DNA of 32,052 nt from Deltaproteobacteria bacterium (GTDB taxonomy: Bacteria; UBA10199; SBBF01). Below, one piece after another: positions 15,706 to 23,891 of this stretch (the first letter of the stretch is position 1; each line of letters begins with the position of its first letter). The position numbers were made by a program, and so were the translations under genes. Below the pieces are notes generated by a model. It made no database searches. It saw only the letters and a list, made by a program, of their open reading frames with translations, and was not told the DNA's origin. The stretch spans positions 1 to 32,052 of the forward strand of contig JACPFC010000050.1 in NCBI GenBank assembly GCA_016183175.1. Reading direction: 5' to 3'.

Positions 15706-16605
15706 ATGCGACGTCTATTCATCATCCCTTTTCTCTTTCTCCTTCCTTCCTGCACCCCCAAACAGATCGCCTCCGACATCACCGCCCAGATTTTCAAGGG
15801 GGGGGCGCCGGCGTTTGAGATGGAATCGGACGTGGAGCTTGCCGAAAACACCGGTCTGACGATGATCAAGATGCTGGAGGCATTCCAGTACGACAACCCC
15901 AAAAACAAAACGTATCTGGTCCTGTTGTCCCGTTCTTACGCCAACTACACATTCGGTTTTCTGGAGTGGAACATGCTCAAGTACAAGGGGGTGGACGAGG
16001 CGAAGAGGGCGCAAAGCGAGGAACGGGCCAAAGCGTTTTACCTCAAGGGAAAGGATTTCGGCCTCCGCGTCTTGAACCGGAACGGCGCGTTCGAGAGCGC
16101 CCTGACCAGGGACCTCGATACCTTTAAAAAATCGCTCCGCTCCTTCGGACGCGGTTCGATTCCCGCCCTTTTCTGGACCGCCTTCAACTGGGGGAGCTGG
16201 ATCAACCTGAACAAGGATTCGCCCGCGGCGATCGCCGAGTTTCCCAAAGTGGAAGCCATCATGCAACGGGTGTTGGATCTCGATGAAAACTATTTCTACG
16301 CCGGGCCGCATCTCTTTTTCGGTTTTTCGTTCGGATCGCGTCCCGCCATGTTCGGCGGGAACCCCGAAAAATCCAAAGGGCATTTCGAGAAAGCGGCCAT
16401 CGCCTATAAAAGGAAATTTCTTTTGAGCCTGGTGACGTATGCGCAATCCTATGCCGTGCAGAACCAGGACAAGGCGCTGTTCGAAAGTTTGCTGAATGAA
16501 GTGCTGGCCACACCGGCGGACAGTTTGCCGGAACAACGTCTGGCCAACGAACTGGCCAAGTTGAGGGCGCGGTGGTTTTTGGACCATTCGGCGACAATGT
16601 TTTAG
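15706..16605 (+). CDS. tatT: TRAP transporter TatT-component lipoprotein
   Basis: 299 aa from ATG 15706 (the GTG at 15694 is less likely). The signal MRRLFIIPFLFLLPSC has a lipobox with the lipidated Cys at residue 16. The mature part is helical with TPR-like repeats and carries family landmarks: GLTMIKMLEAFQYDNPKNKTYLVLLSRSYANYTFGFLEW, YAGPHLFFGFSFGSRPAMFGGNPEKSKGHFEKA, and the C-terminal FLSLVTYAQ. TatT proteins pair with a DctP solute receptor in TPAT systems. The gene begins the tatT-dctP-dctQ-dctM set. A weak TTGACA (15668-15673) lies upstream, but its -10 partner is poor. Confidence 0.9.
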   Translation: MRRLFIIPFLFLLPSCTPKQIASDITAQIFKGGAPAFEMESDVELAENTGLTMIKMLEAFQYDNPKNKTYLVLLSRSYANYTFGFLEWNMLKYKGVDEAKRAQSEERAKAFYLKGKDFGLRVLNRNGAFESALTRDLDTFKKSLRSFGRGSIPALFWTAFNWGSWINLNKDSPAAIAEFPKVEAIMQRVLDLDENYFYAGPHLFFGFSFGSRPAMFGGNPEKSKGHFEKAAIAYKRKFLLSLVTYAQSYAVQNQDKALFESLLNEVLATPADSLPEQRLANELAKLRARWFLDHSATMF

Positions 16606-16675
16606 TTTGAGGGACATGGTGAACTGTGTTGAACCATGTTCGAATTGTTCATTCAAAACCAAAAGGGAGAAAACC

Positions 16676-17698
16676 ATGAAATCAGGAATGAGATCGCTCA
16701 TGTTGTCTTTGATTTTGACAGTTTTCGTCGCCGGCCAGGCGCTGGCGCAGGGGGCGGCGCCGGCGACCGGCGCGGCCAAGGTGTTGAAAATCGCCACGCT
16801 GGCCCCCGACGGCACCACCCTTGCCAAAGGGCTAAACGCCATGAAAGAGGAGGTGCTGGCCAAAACAGGGGGGAGGGTCGATTTTCAGATCTATTTCGGC
16901 GGCCAGGCCGGGGATGAAAAGGATGTCGTCCGGAAGATGCGGATCGGGCAGATGCAGGGGGGGGCGCTGACCGGCGTCGGCCTCGGGATGATTGAGCCCG
17001 AAATCCGCGTCCTTGAACTGCCGTTTCTCTTCAAGAGCTATGCGCAGGCCGACGCGGTCTATGGCAGTATGCGGAAGTACTTTGAAGACAAATTCCTTCA
17101 AAAAGGGTTTGTCCTTTTGGGATGGGCCGAGGTCGGATTTGTCAAAATCTTCTCCAACAAGCCGGTCACCAAAAAGGCCGATCTGACCGGTTTAAAGATG
17201 TGGATGTGGGAGGGGGACCCGTTGGCGCAGGCAATGTATGAGTCGCTGAAGGTGGTGCCGGTTCCGCTGGCGATCACCGATGTGCTCACTTCACTCCAGA
17301 CCGGCCTGATCGATGGGGCCTATGCCCCCGAACTGGGGGCGATCGCCTTCCAGTGGCACACGAAGGTGAAATATCTGACCGACGTCAACCTCGTGGATGG
17401 CACCGGCGGCATCGTGGTGGCGAAGGGGGAATGGGACAAGCTGACCCCCGATGAACAAAAAGTCGTCAAAGAGGTCATCAGCAATCAGGCAACCCAGTTG
17501 ATCTCCAAGACGCGCGCCGACAATCAAAGCTCGCTGTCGGTTTTGCAATCGTCCGGGATTCAGGTTGTCCAGCTGACTCCCGAGGCGCTAAGCGAGCTCG
17601 AAGGGATCAGCAAGGAGGTCCAGCAGAAATTAGTCGGGAAATTGTACCCGCAGGAGTTGCTGGACAAGATCAATGGGCTGATCGCGGCGGCGCCGTGA
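16676..17698 (+). CDS. dctP: TRAP transporter solute-binding protein DctP
   Basis: 340 aa. The start at 16676 is supported by AGGGAG 9 bases upstream. The Sec signal peptide ends near QALAQG. It then shows the DctP fold: VLKIATLAPDGTTLAKGLNAMKEEVLAKTGGRVDFQIYFGGQAGDEKDVVRKMRIGQMQGG, LPFLF, GWAEVGFVKIFSNKPV, ADLTGLKMWMWEGDPLAQAMYESLKVVPVPL and LQTGLIDGAY. The substrate, usually a carboxylic or amino acid, cannot be read from sequence. It acts in the periplasm with the TatT lipoprotein just upstream and hands solute to DctQM. Confidence 0.95.
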   Translation: MKSGMRSLMLSLILTVFVAGQALAQGAAPATGAAKVLKIATLAPDGTTLAKGLNAMKEEVLAKTGGRVDFQIYFGGQAGDEKDVVRKMRIGQMQGGALTGVGLGMIEPEIRVLELPFLFKSYAQADAVYGSMRKYFEDKFLQKGFVLLGWAEVGFVKIFSNKPVTKKADLTGLKMWMWEGDPLAQAMYESLKVVPVPLAITDVLTSLQTGLIDGAYAPELGAIAFQWHTKVKYLTDVNLVDGTGGIVVAKGEWDKLTPDEQKVVKEVISNQATQLISKTRADNQSSLSVLQSSGIQVVQLTPEALSELEGISKEVQQKLVGKLYPQELLDKINGLIAAAP

Positions 17699-17705
17699 TA
17701 AGACC

Positions 17706-17798
17706 GTGCCCGGGTTCCCGAGTGCCTGTGTGCCAGAGTTTACAGATCTTGGACGCGGGCACACGGGCACACGGGCACACGGGCACTCGGGCACTCAC
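17706..17798. repeat. GC-rich tandem and inverted repeat between dctP and dctQ
   Basis: The right side contains five 8-bp units: GGGCACAC three times, then GGGCACTC twice (about 17757-17796). The left side (17706-17735, GAGTGCCTGTGTGCC) is a near-perfect inverted copy of GGCACACGGGCACTC. Together they can form a hairpin directly before the dctQ start, with no ribosome site between. Confidence 0.75.
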
Positions 17799-17801
17799 GT
17801 A

Positions 17802-18365
17802 ATGCTCAACCCTCTTAATTGGCTTTTCGGCCTCAACAAACTTCTGGTGAAAATCGAGACCTTTCTTCTCGGCCTCACCCTTATTGTTCTTCTTTTCTTC
17901 GCCTCCCTGCAGGTGGTCTTAAGGAATTTTTTCGATTCCGGGATCAACTGGGGGGATGTTTTCGCCCGTCATCTGGTTCTATGGATTGCCTTTTTCGGCG
18001 CTACCCTTTCGACGCGGGAGGGGAGGCATATCTCCATTGACGCCCTGGCAAAGGTACTGCCGGCCAGGGCCAAGCCGATTGTGGATCTGTTCATCCGCTT
18101 TTTTTGTATTGTCGTCTGCTTTCTTCTGGCCAAGGCGGCCTGGAAGTTCATGATGGACGAAAAAGGGGCGGAAACGATTCTCTTTGCCAAAGTCCCCACC
18201 TGGTATTTCATCACCATCATGCCGGCCGGTTTTGCCGTCATCACCTACGCCTATTTTGTCCAGATTGTCGAGGTTCTCTGGAAATTCGGCGGCGGAGGGA
18301 AGGCGATCGCGAAGGCGAAGGAACATCAGGAGATGGAAATTTCGGTAAAAATCAAATTGAAATGA
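17802..18365 (+). CDS. dctQ: TRAP transporter small membrane subunit DctQ
   Basis: 187 aa from ATG 17802. There are four hydrophobic spans, and the family signature is FLLGLTLIVLLFFASLQVVLRNFFDSGINWGDVFARHLVLWIAFFGATLSTREGRHISIDALAKVLP. The subunit forms the membrane translocon with DctM. No good Shine-Dalgarno precedes the ATG because the repeat at 17706-17798 runs up to it. The stop overlaps the dctM ATG (ATGA). Confidence 0.92.
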   Translation: MLNPLNWLFGLNKLLVKIETFLLGLTLIVLLFFASLQVVLRNFFDSGINWGDVFARHLVLWIAFFGATLSTREGRHISIDALAKVLPARAKPIVDLFIRFFCIVVCFLLAKAAWKFMMDEKGAETILFAKVPTWYFITIMPAGFAVITYAYFVQIVEVLWKFGGGGKAIAKAKEHQEMEISVKIKLK

Positions 18366-19699
18366 AAATCCCCCCCATCCCCCCCTTTGTCAAAGGGGGG
18401 CAGGGGGGATTTGAATTGATCAACTCGATGAGCACAACCCTCGCCCTCATTTCCTTCGCCCTCCTCGGCGCCCCGCTGTTTGTCATCTTCGGCGCGATTG
18501 CCCTCTATTCCTTTTTCCACGCCGATATCGACACCTCGGCCATCATGATCGAGTTCTACCGGATGGCCTCGGCGCCGACGCTTGTCACCATCCCGCTCTT
18601 TACCTTTGCCGGCTATCTGATGGCCGAGAGCGGAACGCCGAAGCGGCTGGTGAACGTGGCGCAGGCGGTTCTTGGCTGGCTCCCCGGCGGACTCGCAATT
18701 GTCACCATTTTTTCCTGCGCCTTTTTCACCGCTTTTACCGGCGCCAGCGGCGTTACCATCATCGCGCTCGGCGGCCTGATGTATCCCATTCTGATGCGGG
18801 AGAAATACGAGGACAAATTTTCGATGGGCTTGGTGACCTCCTGCGGGAGCCTTGGGCTTCTTTTTCCGCCGAGCCTCCCGCTCATCCTGTACGGCCTCAT
18901 CGCCAATGTGAACATCGACAAGCTTTTTCTGGCGGGCATCTTTCCCGGAATGGTTCTTGTCACCGCCCTTTCCCTCTATGGCGTTTACTTCGGGTCAAAG
19001 AAGGGGGTTCATCGCGTTCCGTTTGTCTGGAAAAACGTTTTCAAATCGCTGAAAGAGGCCGCCTGGGAGGCCCCGCTTCCATTTCTCATTCTCGGCGGCA
19101 TCTATGGCGGATTCATCACCGCCAGCGAGGCGGCGTCGGTAACCGCCTTCTATGTTTTGGTTGTCGAGGTCTTCATCTACCGCGATCTCAAGCTTTTCAG
19201 GGATGTCCCCCGCATCATCCGCGAATCGATGCTTTTGGTCGGCGGGATTCTCATCATCCTCGGCGTGGCGATGGGGATGACGAACTACCTGGTCGATGCC
19301 CGCGTTCCGATGCGGCTTTTCGAATGGGTAAGCCAGTACATCAGCAGTAAGTTGATGTTCCTTGTCCTGCTGAACATTTTCCTTCTGATCGTCGGCTGTC
19401 TCATGGATATTTTTTCGGCAACCATCGTCGTCGTGCCGCTCATCACGCCGATCGCCTACAAGTACGGCGTGAATCCGGTGCATCTCGGCATCATTTTCCT
19501 CACCAATCTGGAGATCGGCTATCTGACGCCGCCGGTGGGGTTGAATCTCTTCATCTCTTCTTTCCGCTTTGGCCGGTCGATCCTCGAACTCTACCGGATC
19601 GCCATTCCGTATCTGATTATCCTTCTCATCTGCCTTGTCATCATCACCTATATCCCCTGGCTCTCCACCTTTTTGGTGGGGGCGCTGAATGTGAAGTGA
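18362..19699 (+). CDS. dctM: TRAP transporter large permease DctM
   Basis: The ATG at 18362 overlaps the dctQ stop and gives 445 aa. The in-frame ATG at 18428 gives 423 aa, closer to the usual DctM length. The 22 extra residues (KIPPIPPFVKGGQGGFELINS) come from a palindromic repeat element. The permease shows about a dozen transmembrane segments and the landmarks FTAFTGASGVTIIALGGLMYPIL, LLFPPSLPLILYG, GGFITASEAASVTAFY and LTPPVGLNLFI. Sodium- or proton-driven symport with DctPQ is expected. The gene lies 11 bases from the convergent relE stop. Confidence 0.95.
   Translation: MKIPPIPPFVKGGQGGFELINSMSTTLALISFALLGAPLFVIFGAIALYSFFHADIDTSAIMIEFYRMASAPTLVTIPLFTFAGYLMAESGTPKRLVNVAQAVLGWLPGGLAIVTIFSCAFFTAFTGASGVTIIALGGLMYPILMREKYEDKFSMGLVTSCGSLGLLFPPSLPLILYGLIANVNIDKLFLAGIFPGMVLVTALSLYGVYFGSKKGVHRVPFVWKNVFKSLKEAAWEAPLPFLILGGIYGGFITASEAASVTAFYVLVVEVFIYRDLKLFRDVPRIIRESMLLVGGILIILGVAMGMTNYLVDARVPMRLFEWVSQYISSKLMFLVLLNIFLLIVGCLMDIFSATIVVVPLITPIAYKYGVNPVHLGIIFLTNLEIGYLTPPVGLNLFISSFRFGRSILELYRIAIPYLIILLICLVIITYIPWLSTFLVGALNVK
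18366..18411. repeat. palindromic element at the dctQ-dctM junction
   Basis: C-rich runs (CCCCCCATCCCCCCC-TTTG) face G-rich runs (CAAAGGGGGGCAGGGGGG) around a TTTGTCAAAG centre, with AATC/GATT ends. This family-like unit, familiar from other environmental genomes, is read in frame if dctM starts at 18362. Confidence 0.75.
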
Positions 19700-19710
19700 G
19701 TCTCAATTAT

Positions 19711-20007
19711 TCACCATTCCACGCCCAGTCTGTTGATCATCTCTTCATACACTTCCGCGTCCCGCCTGATTCCAACTTTAATCACTTTAACCAGAACCTG
19801 TTCGTGAACGATCGAATAAATGACGCGGTAATCATCCACCCGGAGACGCCAATACCCCTTGAGTTCACCGGAAAGGGGATGGCCATAAGCCTGCGGATCG
19901 GTCGAAAGTTTTTTCCGAACAGCCTTGATGATTCTCTGCCGGGCGGAGAGGTCTATTTTTTTGAAGTCTTCCTTGAAAATCAGGGGGTGGATCAGAACAG
20001 ACCACAT
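19711..20007 (-). CDS. RelE/ParE-superfamily toxin
   Basis: 98 aa with the RelE fold pattern: VLIHPLIFKEDFKKIDLSARQRIIKAVRKKLSTDPQAYGHPLSGELKGYWRLRVDDYRVIYSIVHEQVLVKVIKVG. The GYWRLRVDDYRVIY stretch is typical of RelE-type mRNA interferases. The gene starts 13 bases after its partner antitoxin ends, on the same strand. Whether it cuts mRNA (RelE) or poisons gyrase (ParE) cannot be told. Confidence 0.9.
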   Translation of the reverse strand: MWSVLIHPLIFKEDFKKIDLSARQRIIKAVRKKLSTDPQAYGHPLSGELKGYWRLRVDDYRVIYSIVHEQVLVKVIKVGIRRDAEVYEEMINRLGVEW

Positions 20008-20020
20008 GCTTTTTTAAAGG

Positions 20021-20308
20021 TCAGGCGCGGAGGCCGACCTTGCGCTCGGCTTCATCCAGGGGGAGATAGTCTTTGATGTCGGTGTTTTTATCCCGTTCCC
20101 GCGCGATATAGCCCAAAACCCTGTCTTCCACCCGTTGGTAGAGCTGTTCCATCCGTTCGTATTGCTCCAAAGGGACCAAGACAGCCACGGGCCGGTGGCG
20201 TTTACCCACGTAAATCTTCGATTGCTTTGCGAGTTTGAGAAGTTTGTCCAACCGGGTTCTCAATTCGGAAGCGCCTACCAGGATGGACGATTCCTGAAAA
20301 TGGATCAT
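20021..20308 (-). CDS. Phd/YefM-type antitoxin
   Basis: 95 aa upstream of the RelE-like toxin. It shows SSILVGASELRTRLDKLLKLAKQSKIYVGKRHRPVAVLVPLEQYERMEQLYQ, the Phd/YefM fold that dimerises on the operator. The tail from about 60 onward should wrap the toxin. The start at ATG 20308 fits a promoter (TTGACA at 20345-20340, TAGACT at 20322-20317, 17-base spacer). Confidence 0.88.
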   Translation of the reverse strand: MIHFQESSILVGASELRTRLDKLLKLAKQSKIYVGKRHRPVAVLVPLEQYERMEQLYQRVEDRVLGYIARERDKNTDIKDYLPLDEAERKVGLRA

Positions 20309-20316
20309 TATTGTAA

Positions 20317-20371
20317 AGTCTAAGTTTTTTATTTTAAAATGTCAAATAGAATATCAAATTAAATATCAAAT
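20317..20371 (-). promoter_or_regulatory. Promoter of the antitoxin-toxin pair with 12-bp periodic repeats
   Basis: On the minus strand TTGACA (20345-20340) and TAGACT (20322-20317) are 17 bases apart. Upstream, TCAAAT occurs three times at exactly 12-base steps (20342-20347, 20354-20359, 20366-20371), the first overlapping the -35 box. Such spacing places sites on roughly the same DNA face and could be antitoxin binding sites. Confidence 0.55.
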
Positions 20372-20468
20372 AAAGACTCATGTCATGACTCGCCGCATCA
20401 TTTGATAATAATTATAACAAATTAATAACACGCAACTTTTAGCCATTCCCGCCGATAAAACCGGTATT

Positions 20469-21530
20469 ATGGGAGAGTCGCAATATCCAAAATATCTCTG
20501 TATCGACAACCGTTGTATGGATATTCCTGAACATTATCAATCAGTTGTTCAGTCATATAACCATGTCGATGATCCCTACCTCTGCTATGGTGAATACGGT
20601 GGGGATGATTGTGAGGTTAAAGTTGGACAAAGAGTCGCGTCTGTTAAAGCTGATCCCAGAAACGACCAGGAAAGCATGCATCTATTAAAAGAGATTAGCG
20701 GATGGGTGACCACAAGCAAGCAGAGGAAATTGTTAAAGCCCTATATCGTTCAGTTATGGCGGGATACGGGTAACCCCTATACACGGCTTTGTACTCATCA
20801 AAGAATATGTCCCCGCGATACGCCACAGCCGGATCGATACCCTTATTACAATGAATGGGCTGAAAAAATGTCCGAATTTTACGGAATTGCTCCGCCACTA
20901 TTCTCCTATCGTACTGTTGTTGCATATGTGCCTTGGCTTGCGCCGGGGGAGGAACCCATTGGTGGGTTTATGTCTAATGGGGATGGCATTCCCGAAATTG
21001 TGGTGTTTCCTGGTGCAATCTTTGCTTTTGGTATTCGGAGTATTCGGAATCTCCAACAATCCGAGTTAGGCAATGAAAAAGAAAAAACTGACCCGACCGG
21101 CATTCACGAACTGGCACATGCCTATCTTTCGGCAAGGGGCGGTTCGAGGTATGTTCCTTCATGGCTGAAGGAACTTTTAGCGTACAGTCTGGCAGATCCG
21201 GAATTCAAACTCGAACCGTCACGGGAATTCTACGAAATTTTATCCACTTTGCCAATAAAACAAGTCTTGGGAATAGATCAACAAACCAATAATAGTATTG
21301 ATGCCCGTGACGTAGCTTTCATGATGCGGGATTTGTTGCTGGAAGCTGATTCCGCCGGCATAAAAAAAATTGGCCACGAGATTTTTGGCGCTAATTTTGA
21401 AAATATGAGTGAAGAAGAGAGAAAGAGATTTTGGCTTTCTGTGTTGAAAAACAAACTGAACATAACGGCTGAACAACTTGTCGCATTTGTGAAGAAAAGA
21501 ATACAGGAGGAGTTGTCAACAAAAGGCTGA
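20469..21530 (+). CDS. Putative zinc metallopeptidase-like protein (gluzincin-type HExxH)
   Basis: 353 aa with GIHELAHAYLSARGGSRYVPSWLKELLAYSL. HELAH (213-217) is followed 18 residues later by Glu235 in WLKELLAY, matching the HExxH-E layout of gluzincin metallopeptidases. I do not recognise the family. There is no signal peptide and no good ribosome site, so the true 5' end could be missing. Many Cys residues lie in the N-terminal third (LCIDNRC, YLCY, DDC, RLC, RIC). The gene is AT-richer than its neighbours and lies between two toxin-antitoxin pairs, which suggests transfer. After the stop the frame stays open for 44 further codons (see 21531-21665). Confidence 0.6.
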   Translation: MGESQYPKYLCIDNRCMDIPEHYQSVVQSYNHVDDPYLCYGEYGGDDCEVKVGQRVASVKADPRNDQESMHLLKEISGWVTTSKQRKLLKPYIVQLWRDTGNPYTRLCTHQRICPRDTPQPDRYPYYNEWAEKMSEFYGIAPPLFSYRTVVAYVPWLAPGEEPIGGFMSNGDGIPEIVVFPGAIFAFGIRSIRNLQQSELGNEKEKTDPTGIHELAHAYLSARGGSRYVPSWLKELLAYSLADPEFKLEPSREFYEILSTLPIKQVLGIDQQTNNSIDARDVAFMMRDLLLEADSAGIKKIGHEIFGANFENMSEEERKRFWLSVLKNKLNITAEQLVAFVKKRIQEELSTKG

Positions 21531-21665
21531 CTTTTAGCTGTAGACGCCCTTCACGAATCCCATCAGGCGTGGCTGGAATATGACCGTACGGGAATGGCAA
21601 ATGAATTTCGGAACCGCCTGCTTGATGTTTCTTCTCCTTCGCTGGTCACCGTAGCCGGGGCATAA
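21531..21665 (+). other. 44-codon in-frame open stretch after the metallopeptidase-like gene
   Basis: Directly after the TGA at 21528-21530 the same frame reads LLAVDALHESHQAWLEYDRTGMANEFRNRLLDV and on to a TAA at 21663-21665. It looks like real protein, but it may be a remnant of a neighbouring gene, a C-terminal part cut off by a nonsense change, or a readthrough extension. I cannot name it. Confidence 0.45.
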
Positions 21666-21670
21666 ACCAA

Positions 21671-21699
21671 TTGACAATATAAACCGGCAAGATGATAAT
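21671..21699 (+). promoter_or_regulatory. hicBA promoter
   Basis: TTGACA (21671-21676) and GATAAT (21694-21699) are 17 bases apart. An AAGGGGA ribosome site follows, before the ATG at 21720. Confidence 0.7.
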
Positions 21700-21719
21700 T
21701 TTCAATTAAGGGGACTATT

Positions 21720-21944
21720 ATGAAGCAATTAAAAGTCATCATTGAAAAGCACCCCGATGGTTATGTGGCTTATCCTCTTGGCCTCAAGGGAGTGGTGGTC
21801 GGCGAGGGGGATACGTATGAAGAAGCCCTGTCCGATGTGAAGTCGGCCATTCGATTTCATATTGAGACCTTTGGATCTGATGCCGTTGAGGACGATTCGC
21901 CCGTGCTGGAAGCGTTTATTGCCGAGGCCGGAGCCGGCGCCTGA
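21720..21944 (+). CDS. hicB: HicB-like antitoxin
   Basis: 74 aa, beginning MKQLKVIIEKHPDGYVAYPLGLKGVVVGEGDTYEEALSDVKSAIRFHIETFG, a compact HicB fold without the HTH found in the other hicB in this window. It precedes and overlaps hicA by one base (TGATG), so the order is antitoxin first. The ribosome site AAGGGGA is about 6 bases before the ATG. The promoter at 21671 fits. Confidence 0.88.
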   Translation: MKQLKVIIEKHPDGYVAYPLGLKGVVVGEGDTYEEALSDVKSAIRFHIETFGSDAVEDDSPVLEAFIAEAGAGA

Positions 21945-22183
21945 TGCCGAAATTTCCTGTCGATGCCCCAAAAGCCAAAGTCATAAAAACATTTCAATTG
22001 CTCGGTTTTCGTTCCATGCGCGAAGGGGAGCATATCTCCATGGTGCGGATGAATCCTGATGGCACCAGGACCCCGCTGACGATGCCAGGTCACCCGCGCA
22101 TTAAATCTTCCACTCTGCGGTCCATTTGCACTCAATCGGGGATCAAACGGGAGGATTTTCTGAAGGCGTATGAACAGTCGTAG
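21944..22183 (+). CDS. hicA: HicA-like toxin
   Basis: 79 aa: MPKFPVDAPKAKVIKTFQLLGFRSMREGEHISMVRMNPDGTRTPLTMPGHPRIKSSTLRSICTQSGIKREDFLKAY. This is the HicA/YcfA fold, with EGEHISM in the usual place of the catalytic His. The stop is immediately followed by the stop of the convergent pseudopilin gene (TAG CTA). It should be neutralised by the overlapping antitoxin gene. Confidence 0.88.
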   Translation: MPKFPVDAPKAKVIKTFQLLGFRSMREGEHISMVRMNPDGTRTPLTMPGHPRIKSSTLRSICTQSGIKREDFLKAYEQS

Positions 22184-22612
22184 CTACTCAATCCGCGTTG
22201 CGGTAAACGAACCGAGGGCGGGGTCGTAAACGATCTTGAAATCCTTCTTTTCCCTGTAATCTTCCGGTTTAGCCGTATTTCCGTTCCGGGAAAAATAGTA
22301 TTCCGTCGGCGAGCCTTTAAACCACAAGTTGTTCTCCAGCGGTTTTTCCATCACGGCGCCGAAACAGGCCAGGCAGGGAGAATTAACGGGATTCTCGTCG
22401 AGCGCCGGGGGATAGGCGTCGATATTGTCCAAAAGCCGACGGTAATGCCAGCCCGCAATCCCCGCCTGAACGACGGCCACGACCCTTTTCATTTTCTTCT
22501 CGCTGTGGAAGTTGCGCAGGACAAAAAACTGCGGGATGGCGGCAAAACAGAGAAGGAAAATGATCGCCATTACCATCGTAAATTCGCCGAGGGTGAATCC
22601 TTTCGAATTCAT
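22184..22612 (-). CDS. Type IV pilin-like (prepilin) protein
   Basis: 142 aa. The prepilin N-terminus is MNSKGFTLGEFTMVMAIIFLLCFAAIPQFF: a Gly cleavage site, Phe+1, Glu+5 and a 20-residue hydrophobic helix. The family norm is FTLIEL; here it is FTLGEF. The C-terminal head has a Cys pair (CLACFG) and a YYFSRNGN segment. It is likely a minor pilin or pseudopilin for a type II secretion or pilus system; no assembly genes are in the window, so it stands alone. No ribosome site is apparent. Stop codons of this gene and hicA are back to back. Confidence 0.8.
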   Translation of the reverse strand: MNSKGFTLGEFTMVMAIIFLLCFAAIPQFFVLRNFHSEKKMKRVVAVVQAGIAGWHYRRLLDNIDAYPPALDENPVNSPCLACFGAVMEKPLENNLWFKGSPTEYYFSRNGNTAKPEDYREKKDFKIVYDPALGSFTATRIE

Positions 22613-22709
22613 TGGGCGCGATTTTAGGCAATTAACCGCCTTAACGCAAGTTCATTGACATATCATGGAGGCATTTGTTACATCCATTCCCTTCCAAGGA
22701 GGCATCATC

Positions 22710-23885
22710 ATGAAAGAAACAGTCATCGTCAGCGGGGCGCGAACGCCGGTTGCGAGTTTTCAGGGGGCCCTCGCATCTCTCACCGCCCCTCAACTGGGGG
22801 CCATTGCCATTAAAGAGGCGGTTAAAAGAGCGGGAATAAAACCTGAACAGGTCGAGGAGGCGATCATGGGGTGTGTGTTGACCGCCGCCGTGGGACAGTC
22901 GCCGGCCCGACAGGCCCTTCTGGGAGCGGGTCTTCCCAAGGAGACTTCTGCATTGACCATCGGAAAGGTCTGCGGTTCGGGGCTTAAAAGCGTCATGCTG
23001 GCCGATCAGATTATTCGCGCCGGAGATGAAGAGATCATCGTGGCTGGCGGAATGGAGAGCATGAGCAACTCCCCCTATGCGCTCCCGGAGGCGCGCAACG
23101 GTTACCGGATGGGACACGGAAAAATTGTCGATACGATGATTCACGACGGCCTCTGGGACCCGTACAACAATATCCACATGGGAAACTGCGCCGAACTGTG
23201 CGCCAAAGAATACAAGATCACGCGCGAAATGCAGGACGAATTCGCCTCCGAAAGCTACCGCCGGGCGCAAAAGGCGATTAAAGAAGGCCGATTCAAGGAT
23301 GAAATCGTCCCCGTGCCGGTCCCGCAAAAGAAGGGGGATCCGGTTCTTGTCGATACGGACGAAGAACCGGGCCGTGGCAATGTCGAAAAATTAAAATCCC
23401 TTCGCCCCGCCTTTGAAAAAGAGGGGACGGTGACGGCCGGAAACGCATCGAGCCTCAACGATGGAGCGGCGGCGGTTGTCGTCATGTCGGCGGAGAAGGC
23501 CAAATCACTGGGGCTCAAACCGCTGGCCCGGATTGTGGCCCATGCGCAGGCAAGCCGGGAGCCGGAGTGGTTCACCATCGCCCCGGCAACAGCGATGGAA
23601 AAAGTCTTGAAAAAGGCCGGTCTCAAAGCGGCCGACATCGATTTATGGGAGGTGAACGAGGCCTTCGCGGTGGTGGCCATCGCCAATAATCAAAAGATCG
23701 GCATCCCGGCGGACAAGGTAAACGTCAACGGCGGCGCGGTGGCCATGGGGCATCCTATCGGCGCCTCAGGGGCAAGAATTCTTGTGACCCTCCTCCATGA
23801 GATGCAAAAGAGAAACGTGAGGCGGGGTCTGGCGTCGCTATGCATCGGCGGAGGAGAGGGAGTGGCGATGGTTGTGGAAAGATAA
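22710..23885 (+). CDS. Acetyl-CoA C-acetyltransferase (thiolase)
   Basis: 391 aa from ATG 22710, with AAGGAGG 8 bases upstream. The nucleophile Cys88 sits in GKVCGSGLKS, His348 in AMGHPIGASGAR and Cys378 in SLCIGGGEG, the full thiolase set. The N-terminus MKETVIVSGARTPVASFQGALASL is that of the biosynthetic/degradative class II enzymes. It joins or cleaves acetyl-CoA and acetoacetyl-CoA (or longer ketoacyl-CoA) and starts the C4 acyl-CoA module. TTGACA at 22655-22660 with a poor -10 may be the promoter. Confidence 0.95.
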   Translation: MKETVIVSGARTPVASFQGALASLTAPQLGAIAIKEAVKRAGIKPEQVEEAIMGCVLTAAVGQSPARQALLGAGLPKETSALTIGKVCGSGLKSVMLADQIIRAGDEEIIVAGGMESMSNSPYALPEARNGYRMGHGKIVDTMIHDGLWDPYNNIHMGNCAELCAKEYKITREMQDEFASESYRRAQKAIKEGRFKDEIVPVPVPQKKGDPVLVDTDEEPGRGNVEKLKSLRPAFEKEGTVTAGNASSLNDGAAAVVVMSAEKAKSLGLKPLARIVAHAQASREPEWFTIAPATAMEKVLKKAGLKAADIDLWEVNEAFAVVAIANNQKIGIPADKVNVNGGAVAMGHPIGASGARILVTLLHEMQKRNVRRGLASLCIGGGEGVAMVVER

Positions 23886-23891
23886 TGTAAA

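Noticed and set aside
15715-16863. Minus-strand 382-codon frame
   Set aside because: It is a shadow of the TatT and DctP genes, both with clear families and signal peptides.
17756-17796. CRISPR array
   Set aside because: Units are only 8 bp with no unique spacers; it is a simple tandem repeat.
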